In this document: piece by piece, positions 8,326 to 15,809 of the stretch | How the letters are laid out: each line of letters opens with the position of its first letter | How positions within the stretch are numbered: the stretch's first letter is position 1 | Assembly: GCF_014697625.1 (NCBI RefSeq) | Contig: NZ_JACJSG010000056.1 | Span: 1 to 46,768, forward strand | DNA length: 46,768 nt | From: Anabaena azotica FACHB-119 | Lineage (GTDB): Bacteria; Cyanobacteriota; Cyanobacteriia; Cyanobacteriales; Nostocaceae | Direction: 5' to 3' | Program-made: the position numbers and the translations under genes | Notes under the pieces: model-generated | What the model was told of the DNA's origin: nothing | Seen by the model: only the letters and a program-made list of their open reading frames with translations | Databases searched by the model: none

Positions 8326-8420
8326 TAAAAGATTTAACTACAGAGACACAGACAAGAGTAAAGTACCTTTGACCTGAATTTCTGAGATTATACTGGGTCA
8401 GGAGTATTCGGGGATGCTTT
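8326..8420 (+). promoter_or_regulatory. leader of the pentapeptide-RidA gene
   Basis: Short spacer ending in GGTCAGGAGTATTCGGGGATGC before the ATG at 8421. TCAGGAG, about 17 bp upstream, is the nearest purine-rich site and is a distant ribosome-binding match; GGGG lies closer. No promoter is called. Confidence 0.3.
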
Positions 8421-9788
8421 ATGGATGCGGAAACATTGTTAGAAAAATATGCTGCTGGGAATCGACAATTTCATAACGAAAATCTTAGAGGGTTAGATTT
8501 AAAAGGTGCAAATCTGAGCGGAATAGAGCTAAAAGGAGCAGATTTGACAGGAGCAGAGTTAGATAATGCAAATCTAAGTGATGCCTATCTAGAAAATACC
8601 AATCTTACTAGGGCATCTATGATAGGTGCAAACTTAAGTAGTTTAAGGAAAAGTTCTAGTTTAAATTTGAGTTGGGCTGACTTGAGTGATGCTGTCTTGA
8701 CTAAGGCAGATGTCAGTAATGCCAAATTTAGCAACGCTAACCTCAGTAATGCAAATCTAAGTGAAGCAAAACTCAGCAGCGCTAACTTTAGTAATAGTAA
8801 TCTGAGTAATGCCAACTTAACTAGAGCGTCTTTAGAAAGTACCAATTTTAGTAACGCTAACTTAGATAATGCCAACTTGAGCGATTCTAATTTAAATTAT
8901 GCAAACTTTACTGACGCATTTTTGAACGAAGCAAAAGTTGTTAGATCCAGCTTAAGTAATGCCAATTTAAGCGGTGCTAACTTGACTGGTGCTGATTTTA
9001 GTCAAGTAAATTTATCTACAGCAATACTTAAAAAAGCAACTTTTTTGGAAGCTAAGATTCGCGGTGTTAATCTATCTAACCATGATTTGTCAGGAATGAA
9101 TTTAACTGGTGCTGACTTGGGTGCAGCATACCTTAAAGGTGTAAATTTGAGAGGCGCTTGTCTTCAAGGCACAAATTTAGATAAAGCCGAACTGCAACAA
9201 GTAAATTTAATGAAAGCAAACCTAAGCGGCGCAAGTCTGAGAAAGGTAGATTTAACTGGGGCGAATTTATATGGAGCTAATTTTGCAGATGCAGACCTCA
9301 CTGGTGCGATAATGCCTGATGGAGAAGTTTACAAGCCCGCCTCTGAGGTAGAAATCGGTAAACAGGAACTAGCCTTAGAAAAAGTGATATTGATGACTCC
9401 TCAAGTTATTCGTACTGATAAAGCACCCGCGCCAGTGGGGGCTTATAATCAAGCGATCGCTGCTGGTAAGATGTTATTTGTCGCTGGGCAAATTGCGATC
9501 GATCCCCGGTTGGGTGATGTTGTGTACACTGATGATGTCAAAAAACAAACAGAGCAAATATTTATTAATCTAGAAGCTATCTTGACGGCTGCTGGTACTA
9601 GCTTTGCTAACGTCATCAAGACCACTGTATTTTTAGCTGATATGAATGATTTTGCCATTGTAAATACAGTTTACGCCAAGTATTTTGATGAGGCTACAGC
9701 GCCAGCGCGTGCTTGTGTGGAGGTGTCACGGTTGCCAAAAGATGTGTTAGTAAAAATGGAATGTATTGCTGTGATTCCTGAAAGATAG
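8421..9788 (+). CDS. pentapeptide-repeat protein fused to a RidA domain
   Basis: 455 residues in two parts. Residues about 20-305 are nearly continuous pentapeptide repeats (A[N/D]LSx, e.g. ANLSNANLSEAKLSSANFSN), expected to form a right-handed quadrilateral beta-helix. Residues 325-455 are a complete RidA/YjgF/UK114 domain (QVIRTDKAPAPVGAYNQAI, then ARACVEVSRLPKD with the conserved catalytic arginine, ending CIAVIPER). RidA proteins hydrolyse reactive enamine/imine intermediates from PLP enzymes. The RidA part is closely similar to the separate ridA at 10387. An ATG at 9393 in the junction (LMTPQV) aligns with the start of free RidA, so internal initiation is possible but has only a weak ribosome site. 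The frame is continuous with no stop at the junction. Confidence 0.93.
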   Translation: MDAETLLEKYAAGNRQFHNENLRGLDLKGANLSGIELKGADLTGAELDNANLSDAYLENTNLTRASMIGANLSSLRKSSSLNLSWADLSDAVLTKADVSNAKFSNANLSNANLSEAKLSSANFSNSNLSNANLTRASLESTNFSNANLDNANLSDSNLNYANFTDAFLNEAKVVRSSLSNANLSGANLTGADFSQVNLSTAILKKATFLEAKIRGVNLSNHDLSGMNLTGADLGAAYLKGVNLRGACLQGTNLDKAELQQVNLMKANLSGASLRKVDLTGANLYGANFADADLTGAIMPDGEVYKPASEVEIGKQELALEKVILMTPQVIRTDKAPAPVGAYNQAIAAGKMLFVAGQIAIDPRLGDVVYTDDVKKQTEQIFINLEAILTAAGTSFANVIKTTVFLADMNDFAIVNTVYAKYFDEATAPARACVEVSRLPKDVLVKMECIAVIPER

Positions 9789-9909
9789 AATTTGGTCAGT
9801 GGTTAGTGGGTGAATAAGGTAGTAGGTAGGGGCGGGTTGACAAATATCTACCATAATTGATGATGGTCTTGGTGAACTCGTTCCTACAACTGACAACTGA
9901 CAATTAACA

Positions 9910-10350
9910 ATGACTTATAGAAATCCTGCACCTACGGTTGATATCATCATCGAATTGATAGACAGACCGCATAGACCGATAGTATTAATTGAGCGACATA
10001 ACGAGCCTTTGGGTTGGGCGCTTCCAGGGGGTTTCTTGGACTATGGGGAAGCGGTGGAAGTGGCGGCGCGGCGGGAAGCGCAAGAGGAAACGGGGTTAGA
10101 GGTGGAATTAGTAGAACAGTTGTTGGTGTATTCTGATCCTAGCCGTGACCCGCGTCAGCATACAATTAGTATTGTATTTTTGGCAACAGCGACGGGGGAA
10201 CCAAAGGCGGGGGATGATGCTAAAGGTGTAGGTGTTTTTGAATCTTGGGTCGTCCCTAATAATTTATGTTTTGACCACGATCGCATTTTGCGGGATTATT
10301 GGCGTTATCGCCATTATGGCATTCGTCCTCGATTAAGCTCAACAGTTTAA
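9910..10350 (+). CDS. Nudix hydrolase
   Basis: 146-residue Nudix family pyrophosphohydrolase. The Nudix box runs GGFLDYGEAVEVAARREAQE followed by ETGLEVE and fits GX5EX7REUXEEXGU. RHNEPLGWALPGGFL before it resembles the ADP-ribose/NADH-type and 8-oxo-nucleotide Nudix enzymes, but the substrate cannot be fixed from sequence. It starts with ATG at 9910. It is followed 36 bp later by ridA on the same strand, so the two are likely cotranscribed. Its 3' end is duplicated at about 8248-8325. Confidence 0.93.
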   Translation: MTYRNPAPTVDIIIELIDRPHRPIVLIERHNEPLGWALPGGFLDYGEAVEVAARREAQEETGLEVELVEQLLVYSDPSRDPRQHTISIVFLATATGEPKAGDDAKGVGVFESWVVPNNLCFDHDRILRDYWRYRHYGIRPRLSSTV

Positions 10351-10386
10351 ATTCAACAATAGCCAAACACAAGGTTAATCACATCT

Positions 10387-10785
10387 ATGGCTCATCAAAT
10401 TATTCGTACTGATAAAGCACCTGCACCAGTGGGGCCTTATAATCAAGCGATCGCTGCCTCTGGTAAAATCCTCTTTGTAGCTGGACAAATTGCCCTTGAC
10501 CCCACCACAGGCGAAGTTGTGGGTGAAGGAGATGTCAAACAGCAAACAGAACAAGTATTTGCTAATGTCCACGCCATCCTGCAAGCTGCTGGTATCAAAT
10601 TTAGTAATGTAGTCAAAACAACTGTGTTCCTAACTGATATGAATGACTTTGTAGATGTGAATGCAGTTTATGCTAAGTATTTTGACCAAGCTAAAGCGCC
10701 AGCGCGTGCTTGTGTGGAGGTGTCACGCTTACCAAAAGATGCGTTGGTAGAAATTGAGTGTATTGCTGTGATTCCTGAAAGATAA
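10387..10785 (+). CDS. ridA: RidA family reactive intermediate/imine deaminase
   Basis: 132 residues, the standard RidA length, forming a cytoplasmic trimer in known members. IIRTDKAPAPVGPYNQAIAA, the conserved arginine in ARACVEVSRLPKDALVEIEC and the terminal IAVIPER cover all of the family core. It hydrolyses 2-aminoacrylate and similar enamines, protecting PLP enzymes. It is the second RidA domain within 1.4 kb; the other is the C-terminus of the pentapeptide protein, and they share long identical DNA stretches near the 3' end (for example GCGCCAGCGCGTGCTTGTG). It sits 36 bp after the Nudix gene. Confidence 0.95.
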   Translation: MAHQIIRTDKAPAPVGPYNQAIAASGKILFVAGQIALDPTTGEVVGEGDVKQQTEQVFANVHAILQAAGIKFSNVVKTTVFLTDMNDFVDVNAVYAKYFDQAKAPARACVEVSRLPKDALVEIECIAVIPER

Positions 10786-10893
10786 AATTGTTGTCAGTGG
10801 TCAATAGTCAGTGGCTGGTTCGCCGTTTTCCCTACGCACAGTATGCGGAAGAAGGGACTAGGGGAGAATAACTAATGACTAATGACCAATGAC

Positions 10894-11386
10894 TATAGCA
10901 GGGGACAGGTGACAGGGGACAGGTGACAGCTTCAAAAGCTGATTAATATAAGGGTTTTATAATTTATATCATGTCCGCTTAATCACTTATCATATCTTGG
11001 GGGTTGGTAATTGCTAATTGCTAATTGCTAATGATAGAAAACAATTACCTATTCGCTATTACCCATTACCGACCCTAGCAACTATATCGTAAATAATTAG
11101 CCGGACTTGATATTACCTATGTCCTAACCTCTGTGGCTACTGCTATAATACCAATTCTCTGTAACAATGCACTTAATAAAATTTTGCACCTTTGCATCTT
11201 CTCTACGAGACGCTACGCGAAAGCGTCTTTGCGTGAGCTTAACAGATAGCATATCTCTACATACCCACAATGCGGACATACATAAGTTATTTTAAAATAG
11301 CAGTTGCCTTATAAATTAGGACATCATTCAATCTTCAAACCTTGACTTTCAAAGACTTTTAACCCTGTTACCTGTCCCCTGCTATA
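10894..11386. mobile_element. 493 bp non-autonomous element with 24 bp terminal inverted repeats
   Basis: The left end at 10894-10917 starts TATAGCAGGGGACAGGT. The right end at 11363-11386 is its reverse complement, with 23 of 24 positions pairing. Inside are ATATCATGTCCGCTTA, a diverged inverted copy of it near 11098, and the palindromic CTACGAGACGCTACGCGAAAGCGTC block at about 11205-11229 common in Nostoc spacers. I see no transposase or long reading frame. A diverged fragment of the same family lies at 31820-31886. No clear target duplication can be seen. Confidence 0.75.
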
Positions 11387-11391
11387 TATAC

Positions 11392-11513
11392 AGGACTTAC
11401 GCAAGTGTCACAATTGGTGGTTGGTGCGTGACGCTACAAGTCTCATTACCATGTTCAAATATTATCGCCAGTCACACACCCTACAAAAAAAATATGCCAG
11501 TTGCGTAAGTCCT
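11392..11513. mobile_element. MITE, family B (TIR AGGACTTACGCAA), copy 1
   Basis: A 122 bp element bounded by perfect inverted repeats AGGACTTACGCAA/TTGCGTAAGTCCT except for one inner base. An inverted copy of identical length at 38156-38277 differs at about 8 positions. It has no reading frame. It lies 5 bp from the right end of the 493 bp element. Confidence 0.85.
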
Positions 11514-11583
11514 AATATAGTTAATTTGGTTGGTAATGGGTTATATAATTACCAACCATAAGAATTGTTAAAACTGATGTGAT

Positions 11584-12945
11584 TTAATGGGCGATTTCCT
11601 TTAAGGTTTGTAGTAATTGCAGTATTTCATCTACTGAATTGTAGTGTACTAATCCCAGACGTAATAAACCGCCATCGGCTTCTACACCTAGTTTTTCAGT
11701 GAGATTTAGGGCATAAAAGTTACCATGCCAAGAGAAGATTCCGCGATCGCCTAATTCTTTAGCTACATCTGCGGGACTTTTCCCTTGCAGTCTTATTGCT
11801 ACTGTTGGTGTCCGCCAAGCAAAGCGTTGTGGGTCGGTAATACCATATATGGTTAAGCCAGGAATTTCTTGTAAGCCGGAAATTAGCTTATGACTCAATT
11901 CTCTTTCATATTGCTGGATGGCTGACATAGCAGCAACTATGGCGGCGCGACGACTGTGATAAGCTGAGGCAATTTCATGTGCTGGTTGTTCGGGTGATGT
12001 GAAAAACCGGGGACAGTGGAAATGTTCCAAGCCTTCTTTATCAGCCTCAATTAAGGCAGAAACTAACTCTTGGTCAATTGTGGGGGAAACATGACAACCT
12101 AATTTTGCCAAGTAGTTAACCGCCGCTACTACACCCGCCATTCCTTCATAATTGAGGGTTCCGGTTTCCCAACGAGAGGGAACTTCATCGGGTGCTGGTT
12201 TGACTTTATAGGGTTGTAGGTTCGCCAGATGTTCTCGCTTACCATATAAAACGCCAACGTGGGGGCCGAAGAATTTGTAGGCGGAACAGGCGAGAAAATC
12301 ACAACCCAAACCATGCACATTAATCGGCCCATGAGGTGCATAATGGACTGCATCGACATACACCAAAGCACCCACAGCATGAGCTAGTTTGACTATGGTG
12401 GCGATATCATTGATTGTACCTACAGCATTGGAAGCATAGGTGACTGCAACTAACTTGGTGCGAGAATTAAGTTGTTGTTCTAAATTGCTCATATCCAAGG
12501 TGCAATCATCGACTTGGATATCGACAACGCGAATAGTTGCACCTTGTTCTGCCAAAGCATACCAAGAAGATATGTTAGCGGAATGGTCAAGTCGGGTGAC
12601 GATAATTTCATCACCTGGTTGTATTGTCTGCCCAATAGCACGGCTTAAGCTAAAGGTGAGTGTGGTCATATTCGCACCGAAAACCACCTCATCATTGTCG
12701 CAACCTAAAAAATCTGCGATCGCAGCCCTAGCTGCAATAATTAAAGCATCTGTCCGCGCACTAGTAGCAAAAGCCCCATGTGCGTTAGCATTTGACCTGA
12801 CTAAATAATCACTGATAGCATCTAAAACAGCACCCGGTACTTGTGTGCCACCAGGCCCATCAAAAAATATTGCTGGTTGTCCGTTGATTTTTTGTGTAAG
12901 TGCAGGAAACTGAGAGCGTATCCATTTCAAGTCTAAAGCTTCCAT
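11584..12945 (-). CDS. cysteine desulfurase-like class V aminotransferase (SufS-related)
   Basis: 453-residue fold-type I PLP enzyme of the class V aminotransferase group, closest to the cysteine-desulfurase-like subfamily rather than to canonical SufS (about 410 aa). It begins LKWIRSQFPALTQKINGQPA and IFFDGPGGTQVP. The PLP-phosphate and ring contacts are in YVDAVHYAPHG, and the Schiff-base lysine is in CSAYKFFGPHVGVLYGK. The C-terminal domain carries FSWHGNFYALNLTEKLG and LRLGLVHYNSVDEI. I do not see the typical SufS active-site loop cysteine, so desulfurase activity is unproven and another C-S or C-N lyase is possible. The start at 12945 is preceded by AAGGAGTC, a good ribosome site. No suf genes are nearby. 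Confidence 0.87.
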   Translation of the reverse strand: MEALDLKWIRSQFPALTQKINGQPAIFFDGPGGTQVPGAVLDAISDYLVRSNANAHGAFATSARTDALIIAARAAIADFLGCDNDEVVFGANMTTLTFSLSRAIGQTIQPGDEIIVTRLDHSANISSWYALAEQGATIRVVDIQVDDCTLDMSNLEQQLNSRTKLVAVTYASNAVGTINDIATIVKLAHAVGALVYVDAVHYAPHGPINVHGLGCDFLACSAYKFFGPHVGVLYGKREHLANLQPYKVKPAPDEVPSRWETGTLNYEGMAGVVAAVNYLAKLGCHVSPTIDQELVSALIEADKEGLEHFHCPRFFTSPEQPAHEIASAYHSRRAAIVAAMSAIQQYERELSHKLISGLQEIPGLTIYGITDPQRFAWRTPTVAIRLQGKSPADVAKELGDRGIFSWHGNFYALNLTEKLGVEADGGLLRLGLVHYNSVDEILQLLQTLKEIAH

Positions 12946-13047
12946 ATCAGACTCCTTGGCTAATGGTATTTACCTATACCTTGAGCCACTGCGAAAAATT
13001 AATTCTAACTCACTTGTAATGACGCGGACAGATGTAATATTGTGTCT

Positions 13048-13183
13048 GGTTAAGGGACTGGGGATTGGGGATTGGGGACTGGGGGAGATGGGGGAGATGA
13101 GGGAGATGGAGGAGATGAGGGAGTGGGGGGAGAACAACTGACAACTGACAACTGATAACTGATAACTGATAACTGATAACTGA
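13048..13183. repeat. GGGGATT, GGGAGATGA and TAACTGA tandem arrays
   Basis: GGGGACT/GGGGATT units, then GGGAGATG/GGGAGATGA units, then CAACTGA/TAACTGA heptamers that run right up to the ATG of the Rieske gene at 13186. The array occupies the region where the promoter and ribosome site of that gene would be. Confidence 0.85.
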
Positions 13184-13185
13184 TT

Positions 13186-14220
13186 ATGTCTCAAACCTTA
13201 TCTATTCGTGATGTGCGTCAGTTGGGTATTAACCTGAATCATTGGTATGTGGTGGCGCGTAGTGATGAAGTCACAAGTCAGCCTTTGGGAGTGACAATTT
13301 GGCATCAAGCGATCGCACTTTATCGAGACAGTGCAGGACAAATTCACGCTTTAGAAGACCGTTGTCCCCATCGGCAAGTTAAACTTAGTCACGGTCAAGT
13401 TATTGGCAATGAATTGGAATGTGCTTATCATGGTTGGCGCTTTAATCATCATGGTGAATGTGCAACTGTTCCATACTTAGCCGAAAATCAGAAACTCCCC
13501 AACTGCACAATTCGCCGCTACCCAGTCAAGGAACAAGATGGTTTTATTTGGTTATTTCCTGGTGAGAGTGAACCATCTGTAGAGCCTCTGGGTTTACCAG
13601 AATGGGATCATTTGAATTATATTGCTAGTGTGGCAATTATTAACTGTCAGGCTCATTATTCTTATTTAATTGAAAATCTGATGGATATGTATCACGGACA
13701 TTTACATCAGGATTTACAAGCTTGGGCAGAAGCAGAATTACAAGATATTCAGGAAAATGATGAGCGTGTTGATGCTCATTATCAAGCTCAAAGTTATTAT
13801 AAAATAGATAAAATTTGGTCTATTTCCCAATTATTTTTCCCAGCTTTGCGGCGCTTACATCCAGAACCTTTGGATGTCAGTTATATTTATCCCCATTGGA
13901 AATCTACTTTGGGTAAGGATTTTATAATTTATTGTTTGTTATGTCCGGTAAATGAGACACAGACAAAAGCCTATTTAATTCATTTCACATCCTTAAATGC
14001 TTTTTGGCGACTGCATAAATTACCTGTATGGTTTCGGCGCTTTGTCAAAGATAGTTTGTTTAATGCAGCTAAAAAATTCCTTGATGGTTTAGTGATTAAA
14101 GATGTGCAGATGATTGAAGAAGAACAACAGGCTTATTTACAAAATCCTCAAAGACGGAATTACGAGTTAAATCGTGCTTTAGTTAGCGTGCAACGATTGA
14201 TGAAAAATCAAGCATCATAA
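13186..14220 (+). CDS. Rieske [2Fe-2S] non-heme iron oxygenase
   Basis: 344 residues. The Rieske domain has C60-P-H62 and C79-A-Y-H82 (RCPHRQVKLSHGQV and ECAYHGWRF). The catalytic domain carries the mononuclear iron motif N164-x2-D167-x2-H170-x3-H174 (ENLMDMYHGHLH), so both centres look intact. This is the layout of the pheophorbide a oxygenase / vanillate demethylase-like oxygenase group, which hydroxylate or demethylate ring substrates using a separate reductase. No reductase or pathway gene is adjacent, and the substrate is unknown. No membrane anchor typical of plant PAO is obvious at the C-terminus. The ATG directly follows a TAACTGA array and has no visible Shine-Dalgarno, so the true start could be slightly different. 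Confidence 0.9.
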   Translation: MSQTLSIRDVRQLGINLNHWYVVARSDEVTSQPLGVTIWHQAIALYRDSAGQIHALEDRCPHRQVKLSHGQVIGNELECAYHGWRFNHHGECATVPYLAENQKLPNCTIRRYPVKEQDGFIWLFPGESEPSVEPLGLPEWDHLNYIASVAIINCQAHYSYLIENLMDMYHGHLHQDLQAWAEAELQDIQENDERVDAHYQAQSYYKIDKIWSISQLFFPALRRLHPEPLDVSYIYPHWKSTLGKDFIIYCLLCPVNETQTKAYLIHFTSLNAFWRLHKLPVWFRRFVKDSLFNAAKKFLDGLVIKDVQMIEEEQQAYLQNPQRRNYELNRALVSVQRLMKNQAS

Positions 14221-14252
14221 GATAGGGGTGTAGGGGTGGAAAACTTTTATCT

Positions 14253-14318
14253 GTAGGGTGCGTCAGCCCCAATAATTTCGTACACATTCAAGGATTTTCC
14301 ACATCTGACGCACCCTAC
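14253..14318. repeat. 66 bp inverted-repeat element, GTAGGGTGCGTCAG arms
   Basis: GTAGGGTGCGTCAG (14253-14266) pairs perfectly with CTGACGCACCCTAC (14305-14318) across a 38 bp loop. It is a small palindromic element following the Rieske gene. It could act as an RNA hairpin at the 3' end, but no T-tract follows. Confidence 0.8.
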
Positions 14319-14329
14319 TGGCTTGGCAT

Positions 14330-14379
14330 TAAAATGTGGTAATAGATTGGGAAAAAATTGAACGCAGATAAACGCAGCG
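14330..14379. repeat. fragment of the family D element
   Basis: This stretch (TAAAATGTGG, a run of A, then GAACGCAGATAAACGCAG) closely matches 38339-38388, the interior of the element at 38326-38447. Both ends with inverted repeats are absent here. A further AAACGCAGAT unit occurs near 14431. Confidence 0.65.
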
Positions 14380-14506
14380 AAAAGTTCTGTAGGAGGGTTA
14401 GCCCGACCTAGGAAACTTTTCAAGACAGATAAACGCAGATGAGATAATGGATGTGTTGCCAAGATTTTTTGAATTGGTATGAGATTTTTCGCTAATGGAC
14501 TATTTT

Positions 14507-14657
14507 AGGACTTACGCATAAAAACGAAAAATCAAGGGTTTGGGCAAGGGTGTAGGGGTATAGGGGTATAGGGGTGTAAATCTTTAAAACCCTTACACCC
14601 TTACACCCTTACCCCCCTACACCCTGTCTCAACAGATAACCTTGGTGCGTAAGTCCT
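14507..14657. mobile_element. MITE, family B termini, 151 bp variant
   Basis: Perfect 12 bp inverted repeats AGGACTTACGCA/TGCGTAAGTCCT enclose unrelated interior DNA: GGGTGTAGGGGTATAGG tandem repeats facing CCCTTACACCCTTACACCC, which can fold into a long stem. It shares only its ends with the 122 bp copies, as expected of a deletion or filler derivative mobilised by the same enzyme. It lies about 65 bp upstream of moaA. Confidence 0.75.
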
Positions 14658-14724
14658 GTATTTTAGTCTTGCCAGGCCACTACGGTAAGCTACGCTAACG
14701 CACATAATAGAAATAAAAACTATA

Positions 14725-15711
14725 ATGAACCAGGTAGACTACCTCCGCATTAGCCTAATAGATCGTTGCAATTTTCGTTGTCAGTATTGTATGCCAGAGG
14801 GGTCGGAACTAGACTATATCCTCAAGCAACAGTTATTGACTGATGCGGAATTGCTGACTTTAATTCAAGAAGTATTTATCCCCGTTGGTTTTAGCCGCTT
14901 TCGGCTGACAGGGGGAGAACCTTTACTGCGTCCCGGTGTTGTGGAATTGGTGAGAGCGATCGCATCTTTACCCCAAACGCAAGACCTTTCCATGACTACC
15001 AACGCCTTTTTACTAGCGCCTTTAGCGCAAAACCTTTACAATGCTGGTTTACGACGCATCAATATCAGTTTAGATTCCCTCGACCCACATATATTTGACC
15101 AAATTATCGGTAGTCGTGGGCGTTCTCGCTGGCAACAGGTCTGGGATGGTATTCTAGAGGCTCATCGCGTAGGCTTCGACCCGTTAAAGTTGAATGTAGT
15201 GGTAATTCCTGGTGTCAATGACCACGAAATTCTTGATTTAGCGGCTTTAACTCTTGATAAACAATGGCACGTGCGGTTTATTGAGTTTATGCCCATCGGT
15301 AACGGAGAATTATTTGGCGATCGCGGTTGGGTATCTTCCGCAGAACTCCGCCAACAAATCCGCGATCGCTGGGGCTTGACAGAATCACAAATTCGTGGTG
15401 CAGGCCCGGCGGATGTCTTTCAAATCCCTGGCGCAAAAGGGACAATCGGATTTATTAGTCAGATGTCGGAGTGTTTTTGCGATCGCTGTAACCGAATGCG
15501 TCTTTCTGCTGACGGTTGGCTACGCCCCTGCTTATTAAATGAAACTGGTCAACTTGACTTGAAAACTTCCTTACGCGCTGGTGTCAGCACAAGTCAATTA
15601 CGAGAACAGGTGAGACATTTATTAGAAATCAAGCCAGAAATTAACTTCAAAGGACGCGATTCTGGTACTACAGGAACCTATAGCCGCACCATGTCCCAAA
15701 TTGGCGGTTAG
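14725..15711 (+). CDS. moaA: GTP 3',8-cyclase
   Basis: 328-residue radical SAM enzyme for the first step of molybdopterin synthesis, converting GTP to 3',8-cyclo-7,8-dihydro-GTP in the cytoplasm. The N-terminal SAM cluster is C15-x3-C19-x2-C22 (RCNFRCQYCMPEG). The C-terminal substrate cluster is CxxC-x13-C (CDRCNRMRLSADGWLRPC). The protein ends in the Gly-Gly tail required in MoaA (MSQIGG). LTGGEPLLRPG is the usual radical SAM glycine motif. It starts at ATG 14725. No other moa gene is in the window. The stop codon falls at the edge of a heptamer array. Confidence 0.97.
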   Translation: MNQVDYLRISLIDRCNFRCQYCMPEGSELDYILKQQLLTDAELLTLIQEVFIPVGFSRFRLTGGEPLLRPGVVELVRAIASLPQTQDLSMTTNAFLLAPLAQNLYNAGLRRINISLDSLDPHIFDQIIGSRGRSRWQQVWDGILEAHRVGFDPLKLNVVVIPGVNDHEILDLAALTLDKQWHVRFIEFMPIGNGELFGDRGWVSSAELRQQIRDRWGLTESQIRGAGPADVFQIPGAKGTIGFISQMSECFCDRCNRMRLSADGWLRPCLLNETGQLDLKTSLRAGVSTSQLREQVRHLLEIKPEINFKGRDSGTTGTYSRTMSQIGG

Positions 15712-15782
15712 TTATCAGTTATCAGTTATCAGTTATCAGTTATCAGTTATCAGTTATCAGTTATCAGTTATCAGTTATCAGG
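15711..15782. repeat. GTTATCA heptamer array
   Basis: About ten uninterrupted TTATCAG units starting at the moaA stop codon, between the convergent moaA and nurA genes. Confidence 0.95.
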
Positions 15783-15809
15783 TTATTTTCACTGTCAACT
15801 GTCAACTGT

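Noticed and set aside
8585..8875. Leu/Ala-rich minus-strand frame opposite the pentapeptide gene
   Set aside because: It is the complement of the repetitive pentapeptide code, with no start signal and no family resemblance.
12966..12979. GTA-N8-TAC match (possible NtcA site) between the aminotransferase and Rieske genes
   Set aside because: Such matches are expected about ten times by chance in this window. It is too close to the aminotransferase start and lacks a properly spaced -10 box in the other direction.
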